This document shows, in pieces, positions 34,574-46,740 of a stretch of 64,000 bases of DNA. A program made the position numbers and the translations under genes. Every line of letters starts with the position of its first letter. The first letter of the stretch is position 1. This stretch comes from Corythucha ciliata (Eukaryota > Arthropoda > Insecta > Hemiptera > Tingidae), in assembly GCA_038030265.1 (NCBI GenBank), contig CM075943.1, positions 6,758,001-6,822,000 of the forward strand. The letters are read 5' to 3'. The notes below the pieces were generated by a model, which did not search any database, was not told the DNA's origin, and saw only the letters and a list, made by a program, of their open reading frames with translations.

Positions 34574-35269
34574 AGTTCGAGAGCTGGCGACAGTCCCATT
34601 CAACCGGAAGAACCTAGTCATGAAAGGTGTGTGAAAATGATAGCATATGACTCCCTATTTATGAGTCCAGGAGTCTGCCATGCAGTATCTGGTGCCTTAA
34701 GGATTTGATAGCTAATTAAAGTCCTTAATTTGGGACATAAACCGGAAGACCTGAAACCAGTCTCATTCGAAAGGTTTTATGGAGGTGACTACGAATATGA
34801 TCGTCTGCCGGGGGCATTTATCCTCTGTGGCTCGTCAAACTCACTAAATTTTGGACTAGTTTAAGGACTACGTTCTTCCGGTTAGTTAATTTCCCTTTGC
34901 GCATGCCCCTGGCAGACGATAATTTTCTTATTCAGCTACATAAAACCTGTTGCATAATACCATTTTCAGGACTTCGTTCTTCCGGTTTTTTATGATCCTA
35001 ATTTAAGGAGTTTGACTGGCCGTCGAGGGCAAATGCCCCAAGCAGAAGCCGGCAGACGATTATATTAGTATTGAACTTCATGAAACCAGTTTTTGAATGA
35101 GACCAGTTTCAGGACTATGTTCTTCCGTTTAATGAAAATTTCCCCAGACGGCAGAACCCAGAAGGCAGACGATAATATTTGTTATCAGGTCTATTAAACC
35201 TTTCGAATGAGACCAGTTTCATGACTATGTTCTTCCGGTTGAATGGGACTGTCGCCAGATCTCGGTCTA
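34574..35269. mobile_element. TIR element with internal ~150-bp repeats
   Basis: The terminal arms CTGGCGACAGTCCCATTCAA plus CCGGAAGAAC are exact complements, extended outward by TAG(T/A)(T/C)CGAGA for a TIR of about 55 bp. The interior repeats blocks of about 130-160 bp containing CAGGACTACGTTCTTCCGG-type and GCAGACGATAAT motifs, at 34740-34810 and 34860-35250. TGA flanks both ends. No reading frame. Confidence 0.7.
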
Positions 35270-35760
35270 TGAGTTTAAGGAATCTAATAGGTTTTGCGAA
35301 AATTGTCTGATTTTTGGGAAAATGGCTGAATTAGTGCATAATGGTTGATTTCGTGAAAAATGGCTTGTGTAGAAATAAAAGCTGGTATTGAGAAGAATAT
35401 TTAATTTTGTGAAAAATGCCTGATTTTTAGGGAAATTACTAATTTCGCAAAACTGGCAGATTTTTGGGAAAATGTCCAATTTTTTGAACAATTTCAGAAA
35501 AAATGATGGAAAATGATCGATTTCTTGAAAAGTGCCTGATTTTGGGATGAATAGCTACTTTTGTGAAAAATGCCTATTTTTGGGCAAATGGCTGATTTCG
35601 TGAAAAATGCTGGATTTTGGTGAAAATCGCAGGTTTTGTGGGAAAATGCCTGATATATAGGAAAATGGCGATGCAGAAAAAAATGTGTAATTTCGCGAAA
35701 ACTACTGCGAATTTTGGGGGAAATTGTTGATTTTGTGAAAACGCCTGGTCACTGCCGCTA
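35270..35760 (+). repeat. Type B array, forward, then type A fragment
   Basis: Type B units run to about 35750 and are followed by a short reverse type A piece to about 35910. The minus-strand frames at 35267-35491 and 35574-35855 are read-through. Confidence 0.7.
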
Positions 35761-35910
35761 AAATCGCTCTTATTCTCAATTTTATACGCGGAATTGCTCA
35801 GAGGAACAGCAACTTGAGCTTTTATTTTTTTTTTCTTCTTCTCAATTTTCGCCATAAAGTTTGCTTCCAGAATAACAAATGACTACTTTTTCTCTAATTT
35901 AGCCACGAAG

Positions 35911-36476
35911 ATGGCTCGTGGCCACTTGGAATAATCAAGTTTTGGACCAATAAATAGTTGATGAATTACACCACAGGTGTGGCACCCAATGAAATGATCG
36001 GCAGGAAGGAAAGAAAATACTAAAATCGATTTGGATAAATGAGCAAATGGGAAGCTGGAGGGGTGGGGAAGTTAAATTGGACGTTATCAAAAGAGGACGG
36101 GTAATGATAATTGTTTATTTCTCATATAACAAGAAACATGGTCAATCATCCCCCAGATCTTTGTATTGCTTTGCCCATAAATAAAGTGGAATATCATTAA
36201 TTAATAACTACTATCGAAAATAGGAGCAAAGAAACTCGAAAAAATAAAATTACGCGAATAAAACGTTTTATATAAGAAAAGGGAGCGAATAAGTCGAATA
36301 AATACAAAAAGAAATTATCAAAAGATTTTATAAAACGAAGAAAAATGAGGCAGGCAGTGACGAAAAAATAGGATTCAGCCTTTACACGAGACAGGGAGAG
36401 AAGAAAAAAAAATTGAATCACATTGGCACAATCTTATTTTATCTCCAGGCCATTCGCGGGGAAGGCGGTGGGTCTT
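35911..36476. other. 3' flank of the USP gene
   Basis: AT-rich, no array. It holds the 3' UTR of the minus-strand gene in its right part; I see no clear AATAAA signal close to the stop. The minus-strand frame at 36197-36421 is an AT-rich artefact. Confidence 0.5.
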
Positions 36477-39400
36477 TTAAAATCTGCCACTGTTGTCGAG
36501 ATCAAGCCGCGGAATTTGCACACCTGAGTGTGAGACAAATTGAGCGGTTCGTGAGGGTAAGGTGGGTGGGGGGGGGGATGCTGCTCAAGTTGTTTTTAAA
36601 ATTACCTTGTTTCCGGTAGAAGAGGATGTAGGCCTTGCTAAAGTCTTCATCCTGAGGAGCTCGTTTCAAAACGGAGCTATCATTGAAATAGTGCCACTCG
36701 CCAGTGTAGGGGTGTTGAGCGTAGGTTGTGTAGTGGCCCGAGGAGGCTCCTGGGATGGGGTAGAAAATAGGACGGTACGAAAAATATTAAAACCCTTGGC
36801 TCTAGCGTGGGGAAGAGGTTAACCTTACCTCCTACGTGACAGACGCATGCGTATAGGTCGTAGGTGAGATCCACAGAAGGAAAATGAAGGTCGTTCAATG
36901 GAAATATAACTTTTTCTTCAAGTTTTGTGCTTTGACCGTCATGAAAGACAAAACTATAAAAAGAAAAAAATCAAATTATCATTATTTTTTCTGTTGTTGT
37001 TGTTAGTATTCGAGGTCAAGTTTGCCTTACCGTTTAAGATACACGATGAGGTAGTCGGGATAACGCCAAACTGTGAGAGATTTGGTCGCACACCGAGGTT
37101 CCTGACATTTTGTACAGTACCACGGGTTGTTCCCGTCCAATACTTCACTAAAAAAAAACGCAAAAACTTTTGTCATTCAACTGCCTAAAAACAGTGTCAA
37201 AAATACAACGCGGTTCACCTTTTACTAAAAGCTTCGATACAGTCGTAAATGGTCAGCGACTTCTGTTCGAATTTTTCCAGTTTGTCCTTCAGACAGGGCT
37301 CTTCAAAAACAGCGGCTGGCATCGACGAGAACGTTAAAGCGAGCGAGTCATTTTTCCGTAGGTGAATCTCACTGTCACTTGTAGGGACTTCACAACCACG
37401 ACAGTGAGTCGTGTATATGCAACGAGAGCAGTTGTGTCCCTGTGAGGGGGAATAAAATAATTACCGGGCAATTATCAAATAGCAAAAGCGGTCGTTTTTT
37501 TTTACCTTTCCGTCCACCAAAAGAAGTTTAGGCGAAGAGCTTCGAAAGGGATTCGACTCGTTGACAATTTCATACAGTTTTTCCGAAGAGCAAATATTGG
37601 GCACGCAAATAATTCGCGGGTGTCCAAACAGGACGACGCTCTTTTGATTGTTGTTCCCATCACCGAGCGAATCCAATCGAAACAAAAGAGGAACAAAAAC
37701 AAACCTGGGGGGGGGGGAGTCATTTCTTTGTTTTTTAACCCCCACCCATTCAATAGCCATCAAAAGGCCCCGTACCTGATAGTTTGATCATCCGGTTTTA
37801 ACGAAGTAACAAAACTCTCGGGTTTGATTTTGTTCTTACAAGTTGGGCATTCCACGGTGTCGCTTCCTGAATGATTGCACCATCTCTGAAAACCCCAGCA
37901 GATTGGCAGTTAGCACTTGAAATTTATTTGATTGTTTGCAGTTTTTTTTTTTTTTTAATGTATTGTTTACTGGTCACCTCCTCCCCCCATACCTTACTTC
38001 CTGTTTCGTTGAAATTAGGAGGCTTCGACATTGCATTTTTGCTGGAGTTAAAACCCGAAAGTTGCATTGCCGCGGGTATTCGTCAGGCTCTGAACTCAGT
38101 AAGAGCCCTGGCTAACCTGTTTGGACCCTTCGGCACGAAAAAGACCCCCAAAACTTGTAAATTTGATCAAACTAAGACCCTAAACTTTCAATTTTTTGAA
38201 TTGTCAAACACCCGAAGACTTGCAACTTTTAATTTCGCGGATATTCAGCCAGGGAACTTGTAGTTTGGCTCGAATTATGACTCAAATTTGCAAACTCACA
38301 AATATTTATCTTTGAACGCTGCAATTACACGACTTTGTGTCGGGGTATGGGAACAGTCAAAGTCCGGGCAACACAGGGGGGCGGCCCGCGACCTCTACAA
38401 AACAAAAATTGGTCCTGCAACTTGCAATTTCAATTAAATTCTGTGAAATTAGCAACTTGCATTATTGCAAAAATTGTGCCTTGGAAACATTCAATTTAGC
38501 AGATATTCGCCTCCAAAATGATGCAATTTTGTTGTCTCGCCAGCTTCAAGACGCGAGAAGGGCGGACCGCTCCCCCCCCCCACCAAGCTTAAATTTGAAA
38601 AATACGGCTCTTTAGATTTTAAAGCGCTAATTCGCAGATAATGTTAAGAAAAAAGCGCTCATTTGCCGCTAAAATTAACAAAGATACGCCAATTCGAGGT
38701 TTCTGAAAGCAACTTCGCGGCTAAAATAGAGAAACATGCGCGTTAAAATGTCTACAGTCTATTAGTAAATTCCTTATTTTGAATAAAATTCTATAGGCTA
38801 AAATTGAGAACACGCACTAACGTGAGCTAATTTTGGCGGCACGTTAAACGCTAAAATCAGTTATTCGCGGCTAAAAATGGAGAAAAACGCTGATTCGCGG
38901 CCATAAAAATTGAGGAAAATCAGCGATCAATCGCTCAGTAGGCTCAGCTAGAATTAAGAAAACGCTAACTTGTGGTTTCTTGAAGCCACTTTGCGACTAA
39001 AATTGATGAAAAACGCTAATTCCCATCAATATAATAAGTGCACAAAATCGCTAATTCGCTGCTAAAATTGATAGATTTTTCCATTTTTCATAAAATTCTG
39101 CTCAGGAGCAATTCTTTTCATTTTCATCCGTCTTCTCCGTTAACGTATGTTTAAATTCAGAGAGGACACGAGTGGAAATGAACCGCTCCATAGCAGATTT
39201 TTGTGTAAATAAAGGACGTCGTGAGAAAAATCGCAAATTTGCGGCTAATTTTTTTTAAACTTTAATTCGCGGCTGACGTTGACAAAAAAAACGCCCATTC
39301 GCAGCTAACTAAAATTCCCGGGTCAATTGGAGAAAAGCAACGTGGCTGAAACCGAGAAAATTCGATAATTTGCATGAATAAATGTGTACGAAAATCGCTG

Positions 39401-42400
39401 ATTCGCGTCTAATATTGAGAAAAAGCTCTAATTCGCGGCTAATATTGAAAAAAAAGAAGCGCCGTTAAGACGCGATTAAAGTTGACAAAAAAAGCGCTTA
39501 TTCGCGGCTTAAGTGGGGAAAAAACGCCAAGTGGCGGATCAATTTGAGAAAACCCGTTAATATGCGGCTAAAACTGTGGAAAACAGCTAAATTTCCAATT
39601 AAAATTGAGATCATCAGATTGGGATCTGCTCAATCGCAGAGTAACTTGAGGCTAAAATTGAGAAAAAGCGCTTATTTACAGCTAAAATAGAGAAAAACGC
39701 TGATTCGCGGATCAATATGAGAAAATCCGCTAATTCGGCTAAAATTGTGTCAAAGAGAGCTGTAATTTTCAGTTAGAATTGAGGAATTATTCGCGGCAAA
39801 AATGGAATAAATGCCGTGATTCGCGGCTAAAATTAAGAAAAAACTATAATTCAAGGGCATATTTGGGAAAAGCCGTTGATAAGCGGCTGAAACTGAGAAA
39901 ACGGCCCCGTTTAGTTCTGGTGATGGGGTGGGGGGATGCACCCTTCAGGCTGAAAACTGAAGCCGAGAAAAGGCCAAACCCACAATTGTTACCACACTTT
40001 TAACAGCCGAAAACTCACGGTTCACGGTTTTCCTTTATATTTTACCGGACAATTTTCCCAACCGAACTTTGTTAGTTCTTTTAGAATTCCCGCCGCAAAA
40101 TACTTCACTCTCCGTTCTCACAATCATGTTCACCAGATCGGGGCAAAATTCAGACTTTTAAAATTCGAGCCGCAAAATGGCGATGACCCAAATCGCCCAA
40201 AATCGTTTCGCTCAACAGCCAAAACTAAGATTTTTAGTATTTTAGCAACGAAATATCTCAAGCCGTAGCCCGATTTTGAACCGCAGACCAAAATTTTGGA
40301 ATTCTAGCCGCGAAATAGGAGGGGGAGGACTCGTCAACTTTCTCTATTTGATCCACTACTACAGTCAAATAGTACATTTATTTAGTACATTATTATTATT
40401 TTATTATTTAGTACAGTTATATGCATCTACATGCATGAAACGATTTTTTTGAGTTTAGTATGACGTGGGAGTACTCTGGTCAAGTTTTCGACCTCGGGGA
40501 CACCCTCCTAAACTTATTTTCCCAGCCCAAAAACTTCAACTTTTCGGCACTTTTTTTCGGTTTTTGACCATTTTGACCTTGAAGGAGTGAGTTTTCGACC
40601 ACCCCTTTTAAATGCTTTCTTGAACAAGACAGAATTGATTAAATTCTGAGTTTTTTGTTGCCAGACTCGGAATTTAAGAAAAAACTCAGAATTCAATCAA
40701 TTCTGTCTAGTTCGAAAAACCACTTCTTCAATGCCAAAGTGGCCGAAAACCGAAAAAAAAGTGCTGGAAAGTATTTGGGCTGAGAAACTGAGTTCCGGAG
40801 GGTCCCAAAGGTCGAAACCTGACCAGAGTACCAAACATCGTCAAAAATGCGCTACTCGGGTGATTTCATGCATGCACGTAAGACCAATTTTGTCTCGGGT
40901 CTGAAACTGAACCCGATTTTGACTTGTGCGTACTAACTCTAAACAGATGGATGGCGGGGGGGGGCAGCATTTCACATTACCCTGAGCCATCGAGCAGCGT
41001 ATTATTTTCAACAACAAACGCGTCCGATAGTGACAGGGCCAAGGGCGGGGAAGGGGTGGCCCTTGTTTCATCAAGCTTAGGGTGCTGATGCCCCAATAAA
41101 AAAAAAGGGCCCAAAACTTGCAATATCACCGAAATTAGGACCCGAAAATTGCAATCGCTCGGATATTGCAGCCAGGAAATTTCCGATTCCGTGGGTACTC
41201 GTCAAGCGTTAGGTGCTGTTTCATGGTACCGGCTAGCCTGGGTTTAGCCCCCACAAAACAGGCCCACAAACTGCCAATTTTGCTTGAATTAAGACCCTGA
41301 ACTGGTAAAATTCACGTAAAATATCCATTCCATGTATAATCAGTCAGGAGTTCACCGATAGCTCCGAATGATGTCATTCATGATGTAATTTTTCAGTCGT
41401 ACATCAAGCTTTGGGAGATCTCGATCTCTCGGGCCTGGCTGGACCAAGGGGGAAACCAGCCATACATAAAAACAGTTGCCGAAACTTGCAATTTCACAAA
41501 AAATATGAACCAAAATTTTCTAATTTCAATGATATTCAGACCAGCAACTTCATATTTCGTTAAAATTGAGCCCCGAAATTTACATTTTCACCGAAATTAT
41601 GACCCTAAACATGCATTTTCGCATAATGACAGTCTGGTGAGGGGGAGGGGGTGTTCACGGGTTTCATCTAGCTAAAGGAGCTCACACAGTGGGCCCAAAT
41701 GCGAATTTAGATGGACAAAAATCACAGCGGTCAGAGAAATGGTAGGGTCGACCTCAAAATATGATTCCTAGGGTTTTCAAGGGTAAGGAACACAAATTTG
41801 ATGTCCAGTTTGACGTACGGATTGATGCGATTCGTCAATTCACCCGGATTCGAAGGGAAAATAGGTCAGGCGTATAGGTGGTCCTTGGGGGAGGGGGAAA
41901 AGTTCACGAACTATTAAAAAGAAGACACGTGTTCGAGCTTTTCCGTTAATAAGCCTTCAAAGATCGTTATTCTCAATTACTGAGTTTAGGAAGTTATGAA
42001 ATTCGGGGACTTTTCCCCCCTCCCCCAAGGACCATCTATACGCCTGGCCTGGCCTATTTTCCCTTCGAATCCGGATGAATTGACGAATCGCACCTACCCG
42101 TACGTCAAAATGGACATCAAATTCGTGTGTCCTCACCCTTGAAAACCCTAGGAATCATATTTTGAGGTCGATTCTACCAGATTTTTGTCCACCTAGATTC
42201 GCATTAGGACCCACTGAGTGAGCGCCTTTAGCTAGATGAAACCCGTGAACCCCCCCCCCCTCACCGATCTTACCACACTGTCATTATGCGAAAATGCATG
42301 TTTAGGGTCATGATTTCAGTGAAAATGTAAATTTCGGAGCTCAATTTTAACAAAATTTAACAAAATAGGAAGTTGCTGGTCTGAATATCATCGAAATTAC

Positions 42401-45400
42401 AAAAATTTGGTTCATACTAGTTACAACACTTACAGTGTAACTTGCAATTTAACGAAAATTGTGCATGGAAACATCCAATTTCGCCGATTGCGAATTTGTT
42501 GGGGGAACACCGACTCAGTTGGCCGTGGCCAGCCAGTCCGGAGTCCAAGCCCACCAAAAAAGATAAAATGAAAATTACAAACTTGCAATTTCACGGATAT
42601 TTAGCACCAAAACTTGAAATCACTTCTTGAAAAACTTGCAATCTTGCTTAAATTAAGACCCGAAACTTGCCATTTTCGCAGGAATCAAGAACCGAAGGCT
42701 CAAAACTGCTGGTTCCTGGCTTGTTCAGTCAGGAAACTTGTAATTTCGCTTAAATTAGGACCCGCCAATCGCTCAAATTACGACCCGAACATACAAACTC
42801 GCACAGTCGGGACTGGATCTCTCTCAAAACAAAAGATCCGGAAACTTGCAATATCTCAAAAATTGTAGGCGTGGAAACGTCAAATTTCACGGGTAATTGC
42901 CTACAAAATGTAGCAATATTGGTGGGGTACGGCATAATGGGGCCTCCTGGGTCCGGGCCCACAAAAAAGAACTGGGTTCCGGTACAACTTTAATTTAATT
43001 TATTTATATTAATATTTTCATTTAGTTATTAGTATTCAATTAAAATTTGTAAAGACCGGAATTAAGCAATTTCACTTAAATTAAGCGGCCAGTAAACTTC
43101 CAATTTCACGGATGTTTGCCTTCAAAATGTTGCAATTTAGCGGCTAAACTTCATGGAGTGACTTAGGCTACTGTCCTGGGCCGGCTAGCCGCCCGGGCTC
43201 TGTGATCCCCGTAACAAGGAATTTCGCGGGAAAAGACAATCAACTGGCAATTTCGATGGAAAAAAAAAATAGCGGAAACGAGTAATCTCACCCAATTATT
43301 AGACCCAAAACTGGCTAAATTCGTCAGGCTTTGGGTGCTGTCGCGGCAGGCTAGCCGTGATTCCACGACCTCTAATGATAAAAAAAAATAAAAATAAAAA
43401 TTGACCCCGAAACTTGCAATTTTCAGGATATTTGGCACCCGAAACTTACAATTTCTCAGATATTTAGCCCTAAACGTTGTAATTATGCGGCTATATTTTT
43501 CTCAATTTCACCCCCGAATTACAGGTAAAATTGGAAAGTTTGTCCTCGATTTCAGGTGCGAATTGGCGATTTTTTTCTTACTTTTCGCGTAGAATTAGCG
43601 TTTTTTAATATTTTAACCGCGAATTGGCGTTTTCTCAATTTTTAGCCGTGAAGCGAAAAATTGCCGTGGTTGTTTTTCAGTGGAAAATCCTTTTTTTTTT
43701 GGGCGAAATATTGGGACAATTTTCCTTTTTTTTTTAGGGGCAAATTGTTCACTTTGAATGCTAGTGAACCAGTTTGAAGGGGCAAATTGACGATTTCCTA
43801 TAGGGAGGATCGATAGGGTAGGTGGTTTCAAACAGCTGATTGCACCTGCCCTCCCCCCCACCCCTGGCTACGCCCCTGCCACAATTCCTAACCACAAAAA
43901 AAAAACAAAAACAAAACAAAGCCAAAAGACTTACCGTTAAACAATCATCACAGATGTTGCAGGGACATCCATCGTGCCTTTTGGTTTGTTTCTCTTCGAA
44001 GCAAATCGCGCAACTTTTGTCTCCTGTTTCTTCTTCATCCTTTTAAAGGGGGGGGGGGGGAGAATTGAATTTCTTTAAACAATTTTTTTTTAAAAAACCA
44101 CAAACTAACAAGAGTTACCAACCGTTTGTTCACTCTCTCCGTTAAATTGTGCCGGTACTTTAAAAGCGTAAATGTCTCGCTCAGAGACGTTCAAATGTTT
44201 TACGAGGTAGTCTTCGTCCTTTATATAAAACAACATTTAAACGTTATTAATGGGAGAAATACTATCGATGTTAAGGGATGGATGGGAGGGGGAGGGATTA
44301 TTACCAGAATTTTAGCAACGTGATGGTCTAAAACTTCGGCTATAATCAGTTGCCCCGGTTTGTCTTCAATTTTTTCCAAAACTCGCTTCTTCAAAAATTT
44401 CACATCGTCGTAGCGATTCAGTTCAAGAGTGAACACAGACGGCTCGGTGGACGGCTCACTGACGTATGTCACTTCTGGGATGAAAATAAATACAGAAATG
44501 AATAAAATAATTTTTTATATTTAAATAACTTACTGATGGGTTTTTGAAGGGCGTTCGGCAGAGGTACGGATAAGTACATGAATGGTTCGTAAGTGACGGA
44601 GACGAAACGACAATAAGAGCAGACTACCTAGAAATTATTTAAAATTCGTCATTTCACCCCCATATTCTCACTGGTTAATAATTATTATTATCGATTTCAT
44701 TACGGTGCTCTTGAATTGACCCTGGAAAGTGTCGATTACCACACTTCGGTTGGCTTCAAGATGAGACCGCCAATGAGCGTCGGCATCAGGCTCGGCCGAC
44801 TGGTTGAATTTAATGTTAAGCTCGGGCGCGTTGTTAAGCGACATAACTCCAGAAACTCTGGAGCTGAGCGACGCTTGGCATTCTTTTCTTTCACTCTCCA
44901 TCCTTAAGGGACGCAGTGGAGGTGATGGTTGGTGGGGGGAGGGGAGAAAATTGTCAACAACACAACAAAATCGGGAGACTGGACACACACCTTTCGTTCT
45001 TATCGAGTAGGAGGAACAGGTCAGCCTGTTTAAACTGACGTTCAACTTCTAGCTTAACGTTTTTATCGTCGTCCATTTTTGAGTGTAATTTAGCTCTTTT
45101 TAAATTTTTAAGATTGTCGAGGCCTTCCTTGAATTCTTCACCAGAGCTGAACCGCACGACAGTCGATTTACACCTTTTACCACTTGTGTTGTTTTCGAAT
45201 AATTGAAAACTGTTTTTCGAACGCCTTCCTGTGTCAATTTTAGGATACTTGTCTGAATCAAACCTACATATAAAGTTACGTTAGTGTTATTTAAAATTAA
45301 AGCAGGTGTTGGAGGGAGGGGGGTAGTACCTGATTTCATTATTAGCTTCTCCCTCGGTCACAAGTAGATTTACGTTAGAAGTTTTGGGCGTTTTCAATAT

Positions 45401-46282
45401 GTCGTCAAGAGCGTACTGACTCGTACCACTCTCGCCGCCGTTAAACAAATTGTTTATCGTCATTTTTGGGCGACCCTCGCCGCCGTCCACCGCCAACGCC
45501 GTCTCGGCGGCAAATATTTTCTCGCATTGACCAGCCATGGCGCAGCCAATAGCCGTCGGCGAATTATTATTGAGCACTTCGGCGGCGGTGTGATTCATTT
45601 TAAGCTCTACGGGCATTAATTCTTCTTTGGCGAAACTAGTCGATTGATAATCGGTGATTTCTAAATTCGGTTGTTTCTGCGAATCACCCACGCCGTTGAT
45701 TTCAAGTTGTTTGAATTGTTGTTGGGCAGTTAAAACTTACATTATTTGGAGGTTTAAACGTTTTAGAATTTGAAGGAGAATTTTTCTTATGCGCAGTATT
45801 CATTTGCTCGTGAAGAGCATCCAGCAAAAGAGCCAGAAACTCTTGACAGTCGTGCTACAATGAATAATAAAAAAAACTGATTCATCCATTTCCACGGCTT
45901 AAAAAAAACAAAACAACAAACCTGCCGGTAATCGTTAAATTGCGGATATCGCGTTGCCAGTGTCGCTTTGAAACGCGTTGGAGGTAGATTGACGTGACGA
46001 GCGCTCCACATGGTTCGAGCCAGCTCGGCCAAACAGAGCATGATGTCACTACTTTGGTCCGGAAATGACGGGTGGATTTTGACGAGAGACACGACGATGG
46101 GAGCAGTCGCCATAAGGCATTGAACGCCAGCGCTCATGAAACACGTGTTGCCCAAATTGTTGAGGCCGACGACGCCCGCTTCCCCGCGAATCCCGTCTGC
46201 CGCTAAATATGAACAGGGATATGACAAATTTTTTGGGGGAAAAAATAGAACGCGCGATACGCTCACCATGTTTCTTCTTCAT
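36477..46282 (-). CDS. Ubiquitin-specific protease, USP4/11/15/32-type, with RING-like insert
   Basis: Seventeen minus-strand exons join in frame to about 885 aa: 46282-46267, 46202-45922, 45854-45741, 45676-45330, 45263-44991, 44902-44704, 44627-44534, 44474-44305, 44218-44123, 44039-43935, 37885-37776, 37704-37506, 37439-37219, 37147-37031, 36953-36829, 36749-36606, 36523-36477. All junctions are GT/AG. Exon 9 needs the weak donor GTTGGT; a GTAACT donor 4 nt downstream would need another acceptor. The start ATG has an in-frame stop two codons upstream. The protein should cleave ubiquitin from substrates. Cys box GLNNLGNTCFMSAG (nucleophile C26), QEFL box, zinc-ribbon pairs C413/C416 and C753/C756, His box GHYTTY (H828), third triad position N845 (Asn in some USPs). 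A ubiquitin-like segment (about 468-530) precedes an all-Cys RING-like finger (C540-C581). There is no N-terminal DUSP domain, unlike USP4/15. Confidence 0.88.
37220..37439 (-). other. USP exon 13 with extra C-rich CRGC motif
   Basis: This exon encodes HNCSRCIYTTHCRGCE, which matches the C-x2-C and FCRGC-type element seen before the second zinc-ribbon half in USP32-like enzymes. It is one of the reasons for placing the gene in this USP group and not with USP7-like enzymes. Confidence 0.6.
38150..38610 (+). repeat. Type D array in USP intron 10
   Basis: Units of about 30 bp based on GAAACTTGCAATTTCGCGGA and TATT(C/T)AGCC. The open frames at 37871-38263 and 38337-38615 are read-through within the intron. 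Confidence 0.7.
38615..39990 (+). repeat. Type A array in USP intron 10
   Basis: Long forward array of TAATTCGCGGCTAAAATTGA-type units, interrupted by a P1 palindrome at 39073-39212. Confidence 0.8.
39073..39212. mobile_element. Palindromic MITE family P1, diverged copy
   Basis: TTTTTCCATTTTTCATAAAA and CATCCGTCTTCTCCGTTA are recognisable against the 46741 copy, with the complementary arm ending near 39212. Confidence 0.6.
39991..40422. repeat. Eroded short-period repeats
   Basis: Spaced CCGCAAAATGGC, CGCGAAATAGG and TTTTAGAATTC-type words suggest eroded units, but the family is unclear. A TATT-rich low-complexity patch lies at about 40377-40412. Confidence 0.4.
40425..40880. mobile_element. 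Fold-back element in USP intron 10
   Basis: Arms of about 210 bp pair from CATGCATGAAA (40430) to TTTCATGCATG (40864-40874). Matching landmarks are GTACTCTGGTCA(A/G)GTTT, TTTTTTTCGGTTTT and ACAGAATTGATT(A/G)AATTCTG. The centre is near 40660. Confidence 0.75.
41090..41504 (+). repeat. Type D array
   Basis: CCCGAAA(C/A)TTGCAAT and GATATTNAGCC words at about 30-bp steps. Confidence 0.6.
41505..42415. repeat. Large near-perfect palindrome in USP intron 10
   Basis: The arms (about 41505-41920 and 42000-42415) are highly similar complements. They run through part of the type D array, a G/C tract, CATCTAGCTAAAGG, ATATGATTCCTAGGGTTTTC and GAATCCGG. The loop is about 80 bp around 41960. The outer ends lie inside type D units, so the boundary is set by loss of pairing. 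Confidence 0.8.
42416..43470 (+). repeat. Type D array
   Basis: Degenerate units continue to the edge of the type A block, with several CCGGCTAGCC-like GC-rich interruptions near 42517 and 43178. Confidence 0.65.
43480..43720 (-). repeat. Type A array, reverse
   Basis: TTTTTCTCAATTT and CCGCGAATTGGCG units; the last array before exon 10. An element end resembling CTGGCTACGCCCCTG follows at 43866-43880. Confidence 0.65.
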
Positions 46283-46330
46283 GTCATTTTACAACAATTA
46301 CTTCTACAACCCCTCCCACCACCCTCCTAA

Positions 46331-46740
46331 ATATTTATTTTTTTTTTAGCTTTTTTTTTTCTTGAAAATCAGTTGCAAACTCTAGTTCATCATAATTTTT
46401 GAAAACACGACAAGTGTTCAGCTTTCTCGTTTTGCGAGCACATGAGCGTAGCCGGGGGGGGGGGGGCTCCACTTGGCTGAGAAGCGCCGACTGAGTGGGA
46501 CAGCACCCCCAGGTTCCATCAAAAAGTTAAATTCCAAACAAGAGTCGTCAAAAATGTTCGCAGGTCAGTCTCAACAATGAACGAATTTATCGGATTTCAT
46601 CCACTAAAACACCAATTTCGCGGCTGAAGGGTGACCTAATACAAAAACCACTTTCGTGGTATTTTCACAAACATTTTACCAGCTCTGCCTCACTAAAAAC
46701 ACAAATTTCTCATATTACGATCACCAAGACACTACTAATG
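46331..46740. other. 5' flank of USP gene
   Basis: The promoter and 5' UTR are expected here. A possible element end GAGCGTAGCCGGGG with a 14-G run lies at about 46445-46470. Further right, eroded GCG/TTTC words appear. No TATA box stands out. Confidence 0.4.

Noticed and set aside
43866..43880. Right end of another hAT-type element (GGCTACGCCCCTG)
   Set aside because: The expected left end with a CCACAATT duplication was not found in the intron, so no element could be bounded.
46283..46700. Upstream coding exons for DUSP or ubiquitin-like domains of the USP gene
   Set aside because: No minus-strand frame with such motifs and an in-frame stop just before the chosen ATG; non-coding 5' exons remain possible.
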